Below, piece after piece: positions 30,875 through 42,633 of a stretch of 64,000 bases of DNA (the stretch's first letter is position 1; each line of letters opens with the position of its first letter). Origin of the DNA: Thalassospira alkalitolerans. GTDB lineage: Bacteria > Pseudomonadota > Alphaproteobacteria > Rhodospirillales > Thalassospiraceae. The position numbers and the translations under genes were made by a program. Below the pieces are notes generated by a model. It was not told where the DNA came from. It saw only the letters and a program-made list of their open reading frames with translations, and did not search any database. The stretch lies in NCBI RefSeq assembly GCF_002115745.1, contig NZ_JFKB01000001.1, positions 496,001-560,000 of the forward strand. The letters are read 5' to 3'.

Positions 30875-30915
30875 TCGCTGCAAAACACGGTTTTCAGTAT
30901 TAAATGCCGTTTGGG

Positions 30916-30948
30916 GGCAGCATTCCGCACGGGATGCTGCCTTTTTTC
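30916..30948 (+). terminator. Terminator after the ABC-2 permease gene
   Basis: GGCAGCATTCC pairs with GGGATGCTGCC (one T·G) around a GCAC loop, followed by six T. Confidence 0.9.
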
Positions 30949-30983
30949 ATGTCTGCTCTGTTCGAATACAGGGTTTTGTGTCG

Positions 30984-31012
30984 TTGACAGGGGTCAGGAA
31001 TCTCTTGATACT
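30984..31012 (+). promoter_or_regulatory. Promoter of argD-argF
   Basis: A consensus TTGACA, 17-nt spacer and GATACT, about 75 bp before the argD start. Confidence 0.65.
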
Positions 31013-31090
31013 CCGCGGCTTGCCGGTATTCTGCCGGAACTGACCCGTTGGTCAGGAATTGGATTTTACCCCTGATTGAGGAATGCAAAA

Positions 31091-32263
31091 GTGATTACTC
31101 CCGTCATGCCGACCTACGCACGGGCCAATTTGGCCTTTGAGAAAGGTGAAGGACCTTATCTCTATGCGCAGGACGGCCGACGATTCCTTGATTTCGGGTC
31201 TGGCATAGCGGTCAATACGCTTGGCCATGCACATCCGCATATGGTCAAGGCGATCACTGAACAGGCCAACAAGGTCTGGCATACCTCGAACCTGTATCGC
31301 ATTCCGGGACAGGAAAAACTGGCCGAACGGCTGGTCGCCAATAGTTTTGCCGATACCGTGTTTTTCTGTAATTCCGGGGCTGAGGCCAATGAAGCCGGGA
31401 TCAAGATGCTGCGCCGTTACCAATATGTCAGTGGCCATGCGGAAAAGAATCGGATTCTGGTCGCAAGCAATGCGTTTCATGGCAGGACACTTGGCACCTT
31501 GACTGCCGGGTACAGTGACAAGTATCGCGAAGGTTTCGGGCCGATGCCCGACGGTTTTGACCGCGTGGCATTTGGCAATTTGAATGAATTGCGCGATGCG
31601 ATCACCCCGCAGACCGCCGGTATTCTGGTTGAACCTATCCAGGGTGAAGGTGGCATTTGTGCCGCACCCGAAGGCTATCTTGAAGGTCTTCGCAAGGCGG
31701 CTGACGAGTTCGGTCTGCTGGTGATGTTTGACGAAGTGCAGACCGGTGTTGGCCGAACCGGCAAACTTTATGCCTATGAATGGTCGGACATGGTCCCCGA
31801 TATCATTTCCTCGGCCAAGGGCCTTGGCGGTGGTTTCCCGGTCGGGGCGTTGCTGGCCAATGAAAAGGCAGCGGCGGCTTTGACGGCAGGTATGCATGGC
31901 ACGACCTTTGGCGGTAACGCGCTTGCCATGGCAGCGGCCAATGCGGTGCTTGATGAAGTGCTCAAACCGGGTTTCATGGACAATGTTCTCGCCATGAGCC
32001 AATTGATCCGTGATGGCCTTGCGACCATTACCCGAAAGCATCCGGGCTTTATTGTGGAAGTTCGTGGCATGGGCCTTCTTTTGGGCATGAAAACTGTGCC
32101 GACTAATGTTGATGTTGTCGCCAAACTGCGTGAACTGGGTCTTTTGACCGTTCCGGCAGGCGATAACGTGGTGCGTCTTATCCCGCCGCTTAACATCACC
32201 AAAACCCATGTCGACGAGGCGCTGGCCGCAATCGATGCCGCCGCTGCAGCCTTGGCGCAATAA
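31091..32263 (+). CDS. argD: Acetylornithine aminotransferase
   Basis: 390 residues of the class III PLP aminotransferases. [17 protein letters not shown] binds the cofactor phosphate, [19 protein letters not shown] contains the PLP aspartate, and [14 protein letters not shown] carries the Schiff-base lysine. It converts N-acetylglutamate semialdehyde to N-acetylornithine. GTG 31091 is chosen because TGAGGA lies 9 nt upstream; a TTG at 31076 is possible. argF follows after 11 bp, forming an arginine operon. Confidence 0.95.
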   Translation: MITPVMPTYARANLAFEKGEGPYLYAQDGRRFLDFGSGIAVNTLGHAHPHMVKAITEQANKVWHTSNLYRIPGQEKLAERLVANSFADTVFFCNSGAEANEAGIKMLRRYQYVSGHAEKNRILVASNAFHGRTLGTLTAGYSDKYREGFGPMPDGFDRVAFGNLNELRDAITPQTAGILVEPIQGEGGICAAPEGYLEGLRKAADEFGLLVMFDEVQTGVGRTGKLYAYEWSDMVPDIISSAKGLGGGFPVGALLANEKAAAALTAGMHGTTFGGNALAMAAANAVLDEVLKPGFMDNVLAMSQLIRDGLATITRKHPGFIVEVRGMGLLLGMKTVPTNVDVVAKLRELGLLTVPAGDNVVRLIPPLNITKTHVDEALAAIDAAAAALAQ

Positions 32264-32274
32264 GGAATACAAAT

Positions 32275-33192
32275 ATGACTGATATCAGGCACTTTCTCGA
32301 TCTCGACAAAATGTCGGCGGAAACACTAAGCGATATTCTTGATCTTGGATCCGTGGAAAAGGCCGGCAAGGCACCCTTTGGTGACAAGCCGCTGGCGGGC
32401 AAGACACTTGCCCTGATTTTTGAAAAACCATCGACGCGCACACGTGTTTCGTTCGAAGTCGGCATGCGCCAGCTTGGCGGTGATGTGGTGACCCTTGATG
32501 CGGAAAGCTCGCAGATTGGCCGGGGCGAATCGATTGCGGATACGGCGCGTGTTCTGTCACGCTTTGTCGATGCGATCATGATCCGTACGACGGACGAATC
32601 CAAACTTTTGGAACTGGCACAATATGCGACGGTTCCGGTGATCAATGGTCTGACCGATCAAAGTCACCCGTGCCAGATCATGGCTGATCTTATGACGATC
32701 AAGGAACATAAAGGCCGCCTTGACGGGCTGAAATTCGCCTGGGTCGGGGATGGCAACAATGTTTCGACATCCTTTATCCATGCCGCGCCGAAATTTGGTT
32801 TTGCGCTCGATCTGGCATGTCCGGTGGGCTATCGCCCCAATCAGGGCTTGATTGAAACCGCGAATGCCGAAGGTGGCAAAGTTCGACTGACGGATATGGA
32901 CAGTGCATTGGATGGTGCGGACGTCATCGTTACCGATTGCTGGGTGTCGATGGGGGACAAGGACGCCGATGCCCGTATGGAAGCCCTGACCCCCTATCAG
33001 ATCAATGCATCGACCATGGCCAAGGCAAAGCCGGATGCGATTTTCATGCATTGCCTGCCGGCGCACCGTAACGAAGAAGTCACCGACGAGGTGATTGATG
33101 GGCCGCAATCGGTTGTCTTTGACGAAGCCGAAAACCGTCTGCATGCGCAGAAAGGGGTTCTGCTATACTGCTTTAATGGCTTGCCATCCTAG
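32275..33192 (+). CDS. argF: Ornithine carbamoyltransferase
   Basis: 305 residues. The carbamoyl-phosphate loop [17 protein letters not shown], the HPCQ segment ([11 protein letters not shown]) and the ornithine/catalytic motif HCLPAHR are all present. It makes citrulline from ornithine. Second gene of argD-argF, closed by a hairpin 31 nt after the stop. Confidence 0.98.
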   Translation: MTDIRHFLDLDKMSAETLSDILDLGSVEKAGKAPFGDKPLAGKTLALIFEKPSTRTRVSFEVGMRQLGGDVVTLDAESSQIGRGESIADTARVLSRFVDAIMIRTTDESKLLELAQYATVPVINGLTDQSHPCQIMADLMTIKEHKGRLDGLKFAWVGDGNNVSTSFIHAAPKFGFALDLACPVGYRPNQGLIETANAEGGKVRLTDMDSALDGADVIVTDCWVSMGDKDADARMEALTPYQINASTMAKAKPDAIFMHCLPAHRNEEVTDEVIDGPQSVVFDEAENRLHAQKGVLLYCFNGLPS

Positions 33193-33223
33193 GGATGCGG
33201 ACTACATAAGGCATCAGAATTTC

Positions 33224-33254
33224 GGGGCGGACAGCAGTGTTCGCCCCTTTGCTT
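33224..33254 (+). terminator. Terminator after argF
   Basis: GGGGCGGACA pairs with TGTTCGCCCC (one G·T) around GCAG, then TTTGCTTT. Confidence 0.75.
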
Positions 33255-33350
33255 TGGACTGATATGTCCTGATACGGCTTGAACATGGCTGGACAATGTT
33301 GTCTGGCTATTGTTATACGCCCGGATCACGTCAAAACGCGGAACCCGAAC

Positions 33351-34304
33351 ATGCAGATCGCCGTCGATTTTTGTCAGCCCTTCACGTTGGATCATTCCAA
33401 TATCCGCGGCCGTTTCGCACGGCTTGGCCCGACGGTGCAAACCATCGTTGGTCAGCACAGCTATCCGCCTTTGGCAAATCATTTGCTGGGCGAGATTATC
33501 GGGTTGGCAGTGTTGCTGTCATCGGCCCTGAAATACGAAGGCCTGTTTACCCTTCAGACGTCATCGGATGGGCCGATTAGTATGATGGTTGTCGATGTCG
33601 ATAGCGACGGCAACATTCGCGCCTGTCTGCGTGTGGACGAAGATCGCCTGAAAACCATGATCGCGGGCGAAGAAGGCGGTGAAGACGCTTTGCGCGGTCA
33701 GGTGCATAAGTTGATGGGGCATGGCCATATTGCTTTTACCGTCGATCAGGGTGGCGATCACGATCGCTATCAGGGGATTGTCTCGCTTGAAGGTGATACG
33801 CTGTCACAATGTGCCGAGGCCTATTTCCGTCAGTCCGAACAGATCGAAGCCTCGGTCAAGCTTGAAGTCCATCAGGGCGAACAGGCCGATGACTGGTGGG
33901 TTGGCGGGATGTTCTTGCAACGTCTTCCGGCCAGCGCATCGGGCGATGCACCAACCCCGGAAGAAGCCGAAAAAATTACCGAGGACTGGAACCGATCAAA
34001 AATCCTGATGGCAAGTGCGACTGAAAACGAACTGGTTGATATTTCGCTGTCAGCACATGACCTGATTTGGCGTTTGTTCCATGATGAAGAACCGCGTGTG
34101 TTTGATCAAACGCCGTTACAGTTTAAATGCCGGTGTTCGCGTCAAAAGATCGAAGGCGCACTTGTGTCCTATCCGCTGGAAGAGCTTTTGGACATGCGCG
34201 AAGCCGATACCCATGAAGTCGGCGTGTCTTGTCAGTTCTGCAATACGCGATATGGTTTTAACGAGGCCGATCTGCGGGCGCTTAAAGCGGCTGAAAATGA
34301 ATAG
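33351..34304 (+). CDS. hslO: Redox-regulated chaperone Hsp33
   Basis: 317 residues. Hsp33 is activated when oxidation releases zinc from four C-terminal cysteines, here CRC (FKCRCSRQK) and CQFC (SCQFCNTRY). The central domain has the family segment LMGHGHIAFTVDQG and QSEQIEASV. ATG 33351 gives the N-terminus; 24 further in-frame codons upstream look non-coding. It holds unfolding proteins in the cytoplasm under oxidative stress. It is separated from argF by a terminator. Confidence 0.95.
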   Translation: MQIAVDFCQPFTLDHSNIRGRFARLGPTVQTIVGQHSYPPLANHLLGEIIGLAVLLSSALKYEGLFTLQTSSDGPISMMVVDVDSDGNIRACLRVDEDRLKTMIAGEEGGEDALRGQVHKLMGHGHIAFTVDQGGDHDRYQGIVSLEGDTLSQCAEAYFRQSEQIEASVKLEVHQGEQADDWWVGGMFLQRLPASASGDAPTPEEAEKITEDWNRSKILMASATENELVDISLSAHDLIWRLFHDEEPRVFDQTPLQFKCRCSRQKIEGALVSYPLEELLDMREADTHEVGVSCQFCNTRYGFNEADLRALKAAENE

Positions 34305-34358
34305 ATTGCAACGTTCTGTCGGTTTTTAATCGTCACAGCCTTGCCTTAATCGTCAAGC

Positions 34359-34399
34359 AACGTCACCATGCCAATTCAAAGGTTTGGTGGCGTTTTTAT
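34359..34399 (+). terminator. Terminator-like hairpin between hslO and a lipoprotein gene
   Basis: AACGTCACCA pairs with TGGTGGCGTT (one G·T), with CC/GG inside and a T-rich tail after it. The next gene starts only 22 nt later, so it may act as an attenuator as well as the hslO terminator. Confidence 0.65.
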
Positions 34400-34420
34400 T
34401 TGCGGCAGGAGAAAGACTTG

Positions 34421-35017
34421 ATGAAGGCATTGTCCATCCATGGAGTGCGCGTGGCCCTGGCGGGTGCAGTTGTTGCCCTTCTGGCGGCATGTACCAGCGC
34501 ACCGGTGCAAACCTATCCCGATGTGACCTGGCGCCATCTTGACCCGATTGTCTTTGCAGCCGGTCCGGTCGAAAAAGTGGCAGCCTATCCGGCGGGCGGG
34601 GACAACAATCTTGAAGGCTATCTGCCCTTTAGCCTTGGCAAGATGGCGATGAATTGGGTCGATGATCGCGTCCAGACGGCTGGCACCAGCGACATTTTGC
34701 GCTACAGCGTGACCGAGGCTTCGATCAATTCGAACGCGCTTAAAACCACCAAGGGTATCAAGGGTGTCTTTACCGATGATCAGTCCGAAAAGGTCGAGAT
34801 GAAGGTATCCGCCAAGCTTGAAGTCCTCAATGCCAACGGCACCCAGAAAGGTGAAGTAATGGCAACGGCGGTACGCACAAGGACCCTGTCAGAATCGATG
34901 TCCGTCGCAGAACGTGAAAAGGCCGTTTACGACGAAACGGCAACGCTTCTGATGGATCTTGATCGCGAACTTGAACGCCAGATCAATGCCAATCTCGGAC
35001 GTTTTCTGTTGCGTTAA
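34421..35017 (+). CDS. Predicted outer-membrane or periplasmic lipoprotein of unknown function
   Basis: 198 residues. The N-terminus has a basic start, a hydrophobic stretch and the lipobox LLAAC, with Cys lipidation expected about residue 24. The mature part is soluble, mixed alpha/beta in appearance, and ends in a charged helix (LLMDLDRELERQINANLGRFLLR region). I do not recognise a family. AGGAG precedes the ATG at 34421. A hairpin with T-run lies immediately upstream and a strong terminator downstream, so it is a single-gene unit. Confidence 0.8.
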   Translation: MKALSIHGVRVALAGAVVALLAACTSAPVQTYPDVTWRHLDPIVFAAGPVEKVAAYPAGGDNNLEGYLPFSLGKMAMNWVDDRVQTAGTSDILRYSVTEASINSNALKTTKGIKGVFTDDQSEKVEMKVSAKLEVLNANGTQKGEVMATAVRTRTLSESMSVAEREKAVYDETATLLMDLDRELERQINANLGRFLLR

Positions 35018-35040
35018 CTAACACTGGATCAATTTTCATG

Positions 35041-35072
35041 AAAAACCCCGATGCATCCATCGGGGTTTTTTG
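35041..35072. terminator. Bidirectional terminator after the lipoprotein gene
   Basis: AAAAACCCCGATG pairs perfectly with CATCGGGGTTTTT around a 4-nt CATC loop, 23 nt after the stop. Confidence 0.92.
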
Positions 35073-35141
35073 TTGTCTGCAAGTTTAATTCGCGGGACAA
35101 ATAATGAGCCCGCTATATCCGCAGGAATATTGCCGCGTGAC

Positions 35142-36269
35142 ATGATTGAAATTCCATTGCCATTCGTTGTTGCCCTGTTCTTGGCGGTCCTTTTGGCGCG
35201 CTTGATCCTGCGTGGGCCGGGTGGCCAGATGGGGCGGGCGATGCGGGTTTTTGTCGGGGCCTGTCTGGCGCTTGTCATCATTGTCGGTCTGCGTTGGCAG
35301 TTTGATTTGCTCTTAATTCGGGTTTTGCGGCCAGTATTCGCCGCGATGCTGCCACCAATTGCCTGGAAATGTTTTGCCGCACTTGGAACACAGGATACAT
35401 CGCGACCCAGATCAGGGTGGCTGCATATTATTCCTGTAATAGCCATTTTGATCGGGTATTTAACCTGTAAAGAATGGCCTTTTGTTGTTGATTTCCTGTT
35501 GATGGGGCAATTTGCCGGATATGGATTGGGCCTGTTATTTCTGGCTTCTCGCGGCGAGGAACGGTTTGCACAGGCGCGTCTGGGGGATGTCGGATCGGCA
35601 CGTGGCATCGTGGCAGTGGTTGGGGGGATGCTGATTTTATCGGCGGTGGTTGACGGGTTGATTGCCCTTGATTTTAGTATCACAAGTGGCGCAAATGCCC
35701 CCGAGATTGTCAGTTATGCCAATTTAATTGTCTTGTTGTTACTGGCCGTGCTGATGGCGTGGTTGGGGCGGTTAAGCCCGGCCAGGGCGATATCGGGTGA
35801 CACGGTGCCAGAAACCGTGGCGGCGATGCAAAAAATGGATCTTGAACCTGATAACGATATCGGTGGGGATGATGATGCAATCCTGTCCGCGATTGATGCG
35901 GTGATGACCGGGCAGCATTTATATCGCGATCCTGATCTGACATTGGATCGATTGGCCCGTCGCGTGGTGATCCCGGCACGGCAGATTTCCGGGGCGATCA
36001 ATCGCCGTTTCGGGCGCAATGTGTCACAGATCGTCAATGAATATCGCATTGCCGAGGCCAAAATCCTGCTGCACAGCACCGAAAAACCGGTGACCGAGAT
36101 CATGTTCGATTGCGGGTTTCAAACCAAATCGAACTTTAACCGCGAATTTGGGCGCATTACCGGTACGAGTCCACGGGCCTATCGCGCTGAGGACTCAGAC
36201 CGGGATCCCGGTCAACCGTTTGGTCCCATCAGGAAGCTGTTTTTAGCTGATGCAGAAAGTCGCGAATGA
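35142..36269 (+). CDS. Membrane-anchored AraC-family transcriptional regulator
   Basis: 375 residues. The first 250 or so form about seven hydrophobic helices, followed by a hydrophilic linker with GGDDDA. A C-terminal AraC double helix-turn-helix (about 265-350) reads LDRLARRVVIPARQISGAINRRFG and then ITEIMFDCGFQTKSNFNREF-like sequence ending GTSPRAYR. A DNA-binding domain tethered to a multi-helix sensor would act from the inner membrane. It overlaps the convergent hydrolase gene by 41 bp. The signal and targets are unknown; the hydrolase is a candidate target. Confidence 0.88.
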   Translation: MIEIPLPFVVALFLAVLLARLILRGPGGQMGRAMRVFVGACLALVIIVGLRWQFDLLLIRVLRPVFAAMLPPIAWKCFAALGTQDTSRPRSGWLHIIPVIAILIGYLTCKEWPFVVDFLLMGQFAGYGLGLLFLASRGEERFAQARLGDVGSARGIVAVVGGMLILSAVVDGLIALDFSITSGANAPEIVSYANLIVLLLLAVLMAWLGRLSPARAISGDTVPETVAAMQKMDLEPDNDIGGDDDAILSAIDAVMTGQHLYRDPDLTLDRLARRVVIPARQISGAINRRFGRNVSQIVNEYRIAEAKILLHSTEKPVTEIMFDCGFQTKSNFNREFGRITGTSPRAYRAEDSDRDPGQPFGPIRKLFLADAESRE

Positions 36270-37284
36270 TGGTGATGGTCTGTTGATGCAGGGCAGATCG
36301 ATCACTTTCTGTATCGCCATCCAGACAGATAATGCCATCGCCGGGGACGTCCTCTTCAAGGAGTGCCACCGCATTTGGTTTGCATTCCGGTAGGAAGCTG
36401 AAATGTGCTGCACCGGGCAAGGCATAATATTGTTGTAATGCCGTTGGAAGGTGATCGATCAGATACCCGGATTCAAGTTCCTTTGGAATCTGTGGATTGG
36501 GCGCACCGGCGGCAATCACCAGAACGGGGATGTCGATAGCGGCCAGGCTTTCGGGGGTGAAACTGCGGGCAAGCCCAATATCAAGTGAGATGGCTGCACG
36601 GATGCGTTCGTCTTTCAGGTTTGCGGCCAGCTTTTTGCGGTCTGCGGTTTTGTGACCGACTTCAAGAGCAGCGATACCATCACAGGCCGCGAATTCGGGG
36701 TGTAGTTTGCAATCCGCATCTATACGATCCATATCCATTCGCGCCCCGGCAAGTTCAAGTGCGGTCCAACCGCCCAGTGAATGACCGATGACTGTGATGT
36801 TGGTTGTGTCGATATGTGCTGACCATGCCGGGTTTTCGAGAAGCGATGTGATCAGGTGGCTGATATCGCGCGGACGTAACCACAAGGCGGATCCGATTTT
36901 TGCGGTGACGTCGCGGCTGGTGGTGCCGGGGTGATTAATTGCGGCAACGACATAACCCGATTGGGCCAAGGCGGTGGCAAGCCACCCCTGATTGCGCCAG
37001 TTGCCACCATACCCATGTGACATGACCACCAATGGATATGCGCCGGTTAAAGCGCGGGCATTGGGTTGAACCATCTGACCGATAAGAACCGGATTTTCCC
37101 CAACGGATACGGGCGGGGTTTTATCCCCTGTCGGGTACCAGATTACACCGGCCAAAGCGCGGTTCCCGTTTGCCGCTGCGATGGTGATTTCCTGAAAACC
37201 AACGGCGTTTGGCGATGCTTTTAAGGGAGGGGAAATAACAAATGTGGCCATCAGGGCCAGAAAGGCAAACACAACACGAAACAT
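36229..37284 (-). CDS. Secreted alpha/beta hydrolase (PAF-acetylhydrolase/dienelactone-hydrolase-like)
   Basis: 351 residues with a signal peptide (about 1-24). The alpha/beta-hydrolase pieces are in order: oxyanion region VVMSHGYGGNWRNQG, nucleophile elbow VIGHSLGGWTALE (Ser in GHSLG), a probable acid after VLVIAAGAPN, and the base His in PGAAHFSFL. These suit a periplasmic esterase or lipase-like enzyme; the substrate is unknown. It converges on and overlaps the end of the membrane AraC gene. Confidence 0.87.
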   Translation of the reverse strand: MFRVVFAFLALMATFVISPPLKASPNAVGFQEITIAAANGNRALAGVIWYPTGDKTPPVSVGENPVLIGQMVQPNARALTGAYPLVVMSHGYGGNWRNQGWLATALAQSGYVVAAINHPGTTSRDVTAKIGSALWLRPRDISHLITSLLENPAWSAHIDTTNITVIGHSLGGWTALELAGARMDMDRIDADCKLHPEFAACDGIAALEVGHKTADRKKLAANLKDERIRAAISLDIGLARSFTPESLAAIDIPVLVIAAGAPNPQIPKELESGYLIDHLPTALQQYYALPGAAHFSFLPECKPNAVALLEEDVPGDGIICLDGDTESDRSALHQQTITIIRDFLHQLKTAS

Positions 37285-37382
37285 GATCGGTTCCTTTGAT
37301 CAGGATGAAGTCATGTGATGAGCTTGGCCTGTTGCAGGTTTTCTGGCGTCCTTAATCACGATCAAGGACCTTTTGGGCAAAA

Positions 37383-37407
37383 GAAAACCCCGGCCAGTTG
37401 ACCGGGG
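37383..37407 (-). terminator. Terminator of the sulP–usp unit
   Basis: On the minus strand CCCCGG, an 8-nt loop and CCGGGG are followed by TTTTCTTTT, 32 nt after the stop of the universal stress protein gene. Confidence 0.85.
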
Positions 37408-37438
37408 CTTGGTATTTGATTGCGGCATGAAAGATGTT

Positions 37439-38293
37439 TTAGCGGAACATCATCACCGGCACATGGCAGGACCGGACCATTTCGGTCGTGGTGCTGCCAA
37501 TGATCAGATTGCGAATGCGTGAATGGCCATAGGCTCCCATAACGAGAAGATCGATACCATCGGTTTCAATACGGTTTTTGATCACGTCTTCGGGGTCGCC
37601 GGTTTCAAAACTGGCATCGACGTCATAGCCGACCTTGCGCAAAAGGGCAGCCGCATCGTCAAGCTTTTCCTGAAGGTCGTTGTTTGGTTTGCCAACGCAA
37701 AGAAGCACACAGGCAAGCCCGGTAAACAGCTTGCCAGACGCGATATGGCGCACGGCCTTCATCACGCTTTCGCCGCCGTCAAATGCGATCAGGAATTTAT
37801 TGATCGGCTTGAAGGCACGTGATGCGACAAGCACCGGTTTGGTTGCCGAACGGACAACCCGTTCAAGGTTCGATCCCAGATGCAGTTTGGCAAAATCAGA
37901 TGCCTCGCCACGTTTGCCGATCAAAATAAGATCCGCAGTTCCTTCGAATTCGGCAATGCTTTCGATCAGATCGCCATGACGCAATTTGGTCGTCACGGTC
38001 GAAATTTTACCGTCTTCAAGGGCCGCTTTGGCTTCTTCAAGCAGCAAACGGCCGCGCTTAAGGTCAAGCTTGGCCTTTTGTTCATCAAGATCGGCCAATT
38101 CCTGAAGCAGGGCGGTTCGCGCGCCAAGTTTCAGATTGCCACTTAGATCGGCCGGTTCAGAACCAGCACTCCGACGGCCCAGAATATGCATCAGCTCAAC
38201 CGACGCAGCGGTGCGTTCCGCCGCCCAGCGTGTCAGGTCGCAAACACTTTGCGAATAGCCCGATCCGTCGATCAGTGCGATCAGATGTGTCAT
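37439..38293 (-). CDS. Tandem-domain universal stress protein
   Basis: 284 residues with two UspA domains. The first (about 1-145) begins LIALIDGSGYSQSVCDLTRWA. The second (about 150-284) ends with VMGAYGHSRIRNLIIGSTTTEMV, the G-x2-G-x9-G-S/T nucleotide loop. Such proteins are cytoplasmic stress or energy sensors. It lies 17 bp after a SulP transporter gene on the same strand, and transporter–Usp pairs often mean regulatory contact with the permease. Confidence 0.92.
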   Translation of the reverse strand: MTHLIALIDGSGYSQSVCDLTRWAAERTAASVELMHILGRRSAGSEPADLSGNLKLGARTALLQELADLDEQKAKLDLKRGRLLLEEAKAALEDGKISTVTTKLRHGDLIESIAEFEGTADLILIGKRGEASDFAKLHLGSNLERVVRSATKPVLVASRAFKPINKFLIAFDGGESVMKAVRHIASGKLFTGLACVLLCVGKPNNDLQEKLDDAAALLRKVGYDVDASFETGDPEDVIKNRIETDGIDLLVMGAYGHSRIRNLIIGSTTTEMVRSCHVPVMMFR

Positions 38294-38310
38294 TGATCGT
38301 CCCCTTGTCC

Positions 38311-39801
<1,491 letters not shown>

Positions 39802-39822
39802 AGACTCTCTCCAGTATCACAG

Positions 39823-39846
39823 TCCGTCAGTAATCAGACTGACGGA
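39823..39846 (-). promoter_or_regulatory. Leader hairpin upstream of sulP
   Basis: A perfect 9-bp inverted repeat TCCGTCAGT / ACTGACGGA with a 6-nt loop, 22 nt before the sulP ATG and just ahead of its GGAGAG ribosome site. No T-run follows, so it could be an operator or an mRNA structure affecting translation. Confidence 0.5.
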
Positions 39847-40102
39847 TTTCTGTTTATGTAATCAAGGAATAAAAAGCGGGGCGGAAGGCTGTTTCGTCAC
39901 TGCAATACGTCATCTTCGGCGCTGCAAATACAGTCCGGTCGTAAGCAGGAATTATCGAAACAGTTCTTACATCGGCCACATGTCCGTCAAAGGATAAATT
40001 GTTATTTGCCGCATCGCAGCGCTGATTGTCTATAGGAATTCTATAATTTGCACAACTGGCAATATTCGAGCGCACTTGGAAAAGTCTTGTGATCCAACGG
40101 AA

Positions 40103-40134
40103 AGAACCCCGTTGCGATAACAACGGGGTTCTTC
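40103..40134 (-). terminator. Terminator of acs
   Basis: A perfect 13-bp stem AAGAACCCCGTTG / CAACGGGGTTCTT with a 6-nt loop and a T-rich end on the minus strand, 28 nt after the acs stop. Confidence 0.88.
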
Positions 40135-40161
40135 CTAGTAATGGGTAATTCTGAGATGTTA

Positions 40162-42105
40162 TTACCGGTTCTGACGGTTGTCGATCAGGTCATCAACCAC
40201 AGCCGGATCGGCAAGGGTTGATGTATCGCCAAGTTGATCGAATTCGTTGGCCGCGATCTTGCGCAGGATACGGCGCATGATTTTGCCCGAACGGGTTTTC
40301 GGAAGGCTCGGCGACCATTGCAGGTAATCCGGGCTGGCAATCGGGCCGATTTCCTTACGGACCCATTTGACCAGTTCAAGGCGCAGTTCTTCGGTTGGTT
40401 CCTCGTCAGCATTAAGGGTGACATAGGCATAGATGCCCTGACCCTTGATGTCGTGGGGAACGCCAACCACGGCGGCCTCGGCCACTTTGGGATGGGCAAC
40501 CAATGCGCTTTCGACCTCGGCCGTTCCCATGCGGTGCCCCGATACGTTGATCACATCATCAACGCGGCCGGTGATCCAGTAATATCCATCCTCGTCGCGG
40601 CGTGCGCCGTCGCCGGTGGTATAGACATTGGGGAAGGTGCTGAAATAGGTCTGGATAAAGCGTTCATGATCGCCGTAAACCGTGCGCATTTGGCCCGGCC
40701 AGCTATCCTTGATCACAAGGTTGCCATCGGTGGCGCCGGTCAGTTCCTTGCCCTCGTTATCGAACAAGGCCGGTACAATGCCAAAGAATGGCAGGGTGGC
40801 CGAGCCCGGTTTCAGAGCGGTCGCACCGGGCAGCGGTGTCAGCAGGATGCCGCCGGTTTCGGTTTGCCACCAGGTATCAACAATCGGACATTTTCGTTTG
40901 CCGACATGCTCGTGATACCATTCCCAGGCTTCCGGGTTGATCGGTTCACCAACCGAACCAAGGATACGCAAGGACGAAAGATCGGCCTTGTTCACCCACT
41001 GCTCGCCTTCGCGCATTAAAGCGCGGATCGCGGTCGGTGCGGTATAGAAGATATTGACCTTGTGTTTGTCGCAAACCTGCCAGAAACGCGATGCATCCGG
41101 ATAGCTTGGCACCCCTTCGAACATCAGGGTCGTCGCACCATTGGCAAGCGGGCCATACACGATATAGCTGTGCCCGGTGACCCAGCCAACATCGGCTGTA
41201 CACCAGTAAACATCGCCATCATGATAATCAAAGACGTATTTATGGGTCATCGACGCATAAACAAGATAGCCGCCAGACGTATGCAAAACGCCCTTCGGTT
41301 TTCCGGTCGAACCCGATGTATAAAGTACGAAAAGCGGATCTTCGGCATTGACCTCGGTCGGCGGGCAATCGGGTGACGCCGCATCACAAACTTCATGGTA
41401 CCAGACATCGCGCGCATCGTTCCAGGCAATGTCCTTGCCGGTATGCTTGACGACCACCAGCTTCTCGACGGATTTAACACCGGGATGGGACAGGGCTTCG
41501 TCGGCATTGCGTTTTAACGGAACACCACGGCCCCCGCGCAAACCTTCGTCCGAAGTAATAACAACCTTGGCGCCGCAATCTTCAACCCGGCCGGCAAGCG
41601 CCTCGGGCGAGAAACCGCCAAACACGATGGAATGGATCGCACCGATACGTGCACAGGCCAGCATCGAAACGGCTGCTGCCGGGATCATCGGCATATAGAT
41701 GACAACGCGATCACCCTTGCCAACGCCCATTGATTTTAGCGCATTGGCAAAACGACAAACACGTTCGTGCAGATCTTTATAAGTGATGTTTTCGGAAACC
41801 GACGGATCATCGCCTTCGAAAATGATCGCAGTCTGATCGCCGCGCGTCGCCAGATGACGGTCCAGGCAATTGGCCGCAACGTTCAGCGTACCGTCTTCAT
41901 ACCATTTGATATAAACATCCTTGGTATCAAAGCTGACATTTTTGACCTTGGTAAACGGTTTGATCCAGTCAATGCGTTTGCCGTGTTCGCCCCAGAAACC
42001 TTCCGGGTCTTCGACGGACTGCTTGTACATGGCGTCGTATTTTGCCTTGTCGATCAGCGCGCCTTTTGCGATGTCGTCGGAGACGGGATAAACGTTCGCA
42101 GACAT
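40162..42105 (-). CDS. acs: Acetyl-CoA synthetase
   Basis: 647 residues, normal length. The AMP-binding signature [14 protein letters not shown], the acetate-pocket region TWWQTETGG, and the C-terminal [13 protein letters not shown] with the lysine regulated by acetylation are present. It activates acetate to acetyl-CoA. The frame is open 57 codons upstream, but [11 protein letters not shown] is the typical N-terminus. Divergent from rmuC across 528 bp, and followed by a strong terminator. Confidence 0.97.
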   Translation of the reverse strand: MSANVYPVSDDIAKGALIDKAKYDAMYKQSVEDPEGFWGEHGKRIDWIKPFTKVKNVSFDTKDVYIKWYEDGTLNVAANCLDRHLATRGDQTAIIFEGDDPSVSENITYKDLHERVCRFANALKSMGVGKGDRVVIYMPMIPAAAVSMLACARIGAIHSIVFGGFSPEALAGRVEDCGAKVVITSDEGLRGGRGVPLKRNADEALSHPGVKSVEKLVVVKHTGKDIAWNDARDVWYHEVCDAASPDCPPTEVNAEDPLFVLYTSGSTGKPKGVLHTSGGYLVYASMTHKYVFDYHDGDVYWCTADVGWVTGHSYIVYGPLANGATTLMFEGVPSYPDASRFWQVCDKHKVNIFYTAPTAIRALMREGEQWVNKADLSSLRILGSVGEPINPEAWEWYHEHVGKRKCPIVDTWWQTETGGILLTPLPGATALKPGSATLPFFGIVPALFDNEGKELTGATDGNLVIKDSWPGQMRTVYGDHERFIQTYFSTFPNVYTTGDGARRDEDGYYWITGRVDDVINVSGHRMGTAEVESALVAHPKVAEAAVVGVPHDIKGQGIYAYVTLNADEEPTEELRLELVKWVRKEIGPIASPDYLQWSPSLPKTRSGKIMRRILRKIAANEFDQLGDTSTLADPAVVDDLIDNRQNR

Positions 42106-42633
42106 ATTTGGCCTCTTGTTCGTTTCCTGTGGTCTGTACGTTCGCACCGGCCATTTGCCCGCTAAAAGGTCTTTGGACCGGTGCGATATTCTTGTGCGTG
42201 TCAGGTGCCGATTCTCACGGCCGCAATATGATTGCGAAATGCACAAACGGACGATGTTTGATCGACCAGATGGCATCTGGAAATCGGTTCCTGTCGCTTG
42301 TCCCTATGCTAGTGCGCTGTTGGATTTCAGGGAATACAACTTAAGGCGGGGGGCAAAAGGGCGCGGGTTAATCACGGACGCACCTTGTTTTCCCTGCCCG
42401 ATGATCAAGCCGGTTGTTTGGTAAAACCAAAGCCACCCGGCAGCCTGATTAATTGACCAGATCAGCGCAATCCCTGAATAGGTAATTGAAACATAATCAT
42501 ATTATCGCAATTTCGCCAGTCACGATCTGGCGATTTATGGTGTTTTCATGTGGGACAACAATGTGGTTGAGCTCTGGATTTGATGGAACAAAACAGATAC
42601 AAAGGGATCAGTCTTTAATCGAACGGTGGGAAT
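42106..42633. other. Divergent intergenic region acs–rmuC, 528 bp
   Basis: I see no gene. A hairpin CGCCAG-N7-CTGGCG (42514-42532) lies about 100 bp before rmuC. The acs promoter should be in the 42110-42350 part, and no convincing -35/-10 pair was found there. Confidence 0.5.

Larger units (their letters stand above)
39802..40161. other. Intergenic region between sulP and acs, 360 bp
   Basis: No gene. It holds the sulP leader hairpin (39823-39846) and the acs terminator (40103-40134). The AT-rich middle (39950-40080) probably carries the sulP promoter, but I could not fix it. Confidence 0.5.

Noticed and set aside
31052..32272. 406-codon antisense open frame over argD
   Set aside because: Shadow of argD; composition rich in His, Gly and Arg is typical for antisense of this codon use.
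42106..42276. N-terminal extension of acetyl-CoA synthetase
   Set aside because: The added 57 residues are basic and non-conserved; the family N-terminus starts at 42105.
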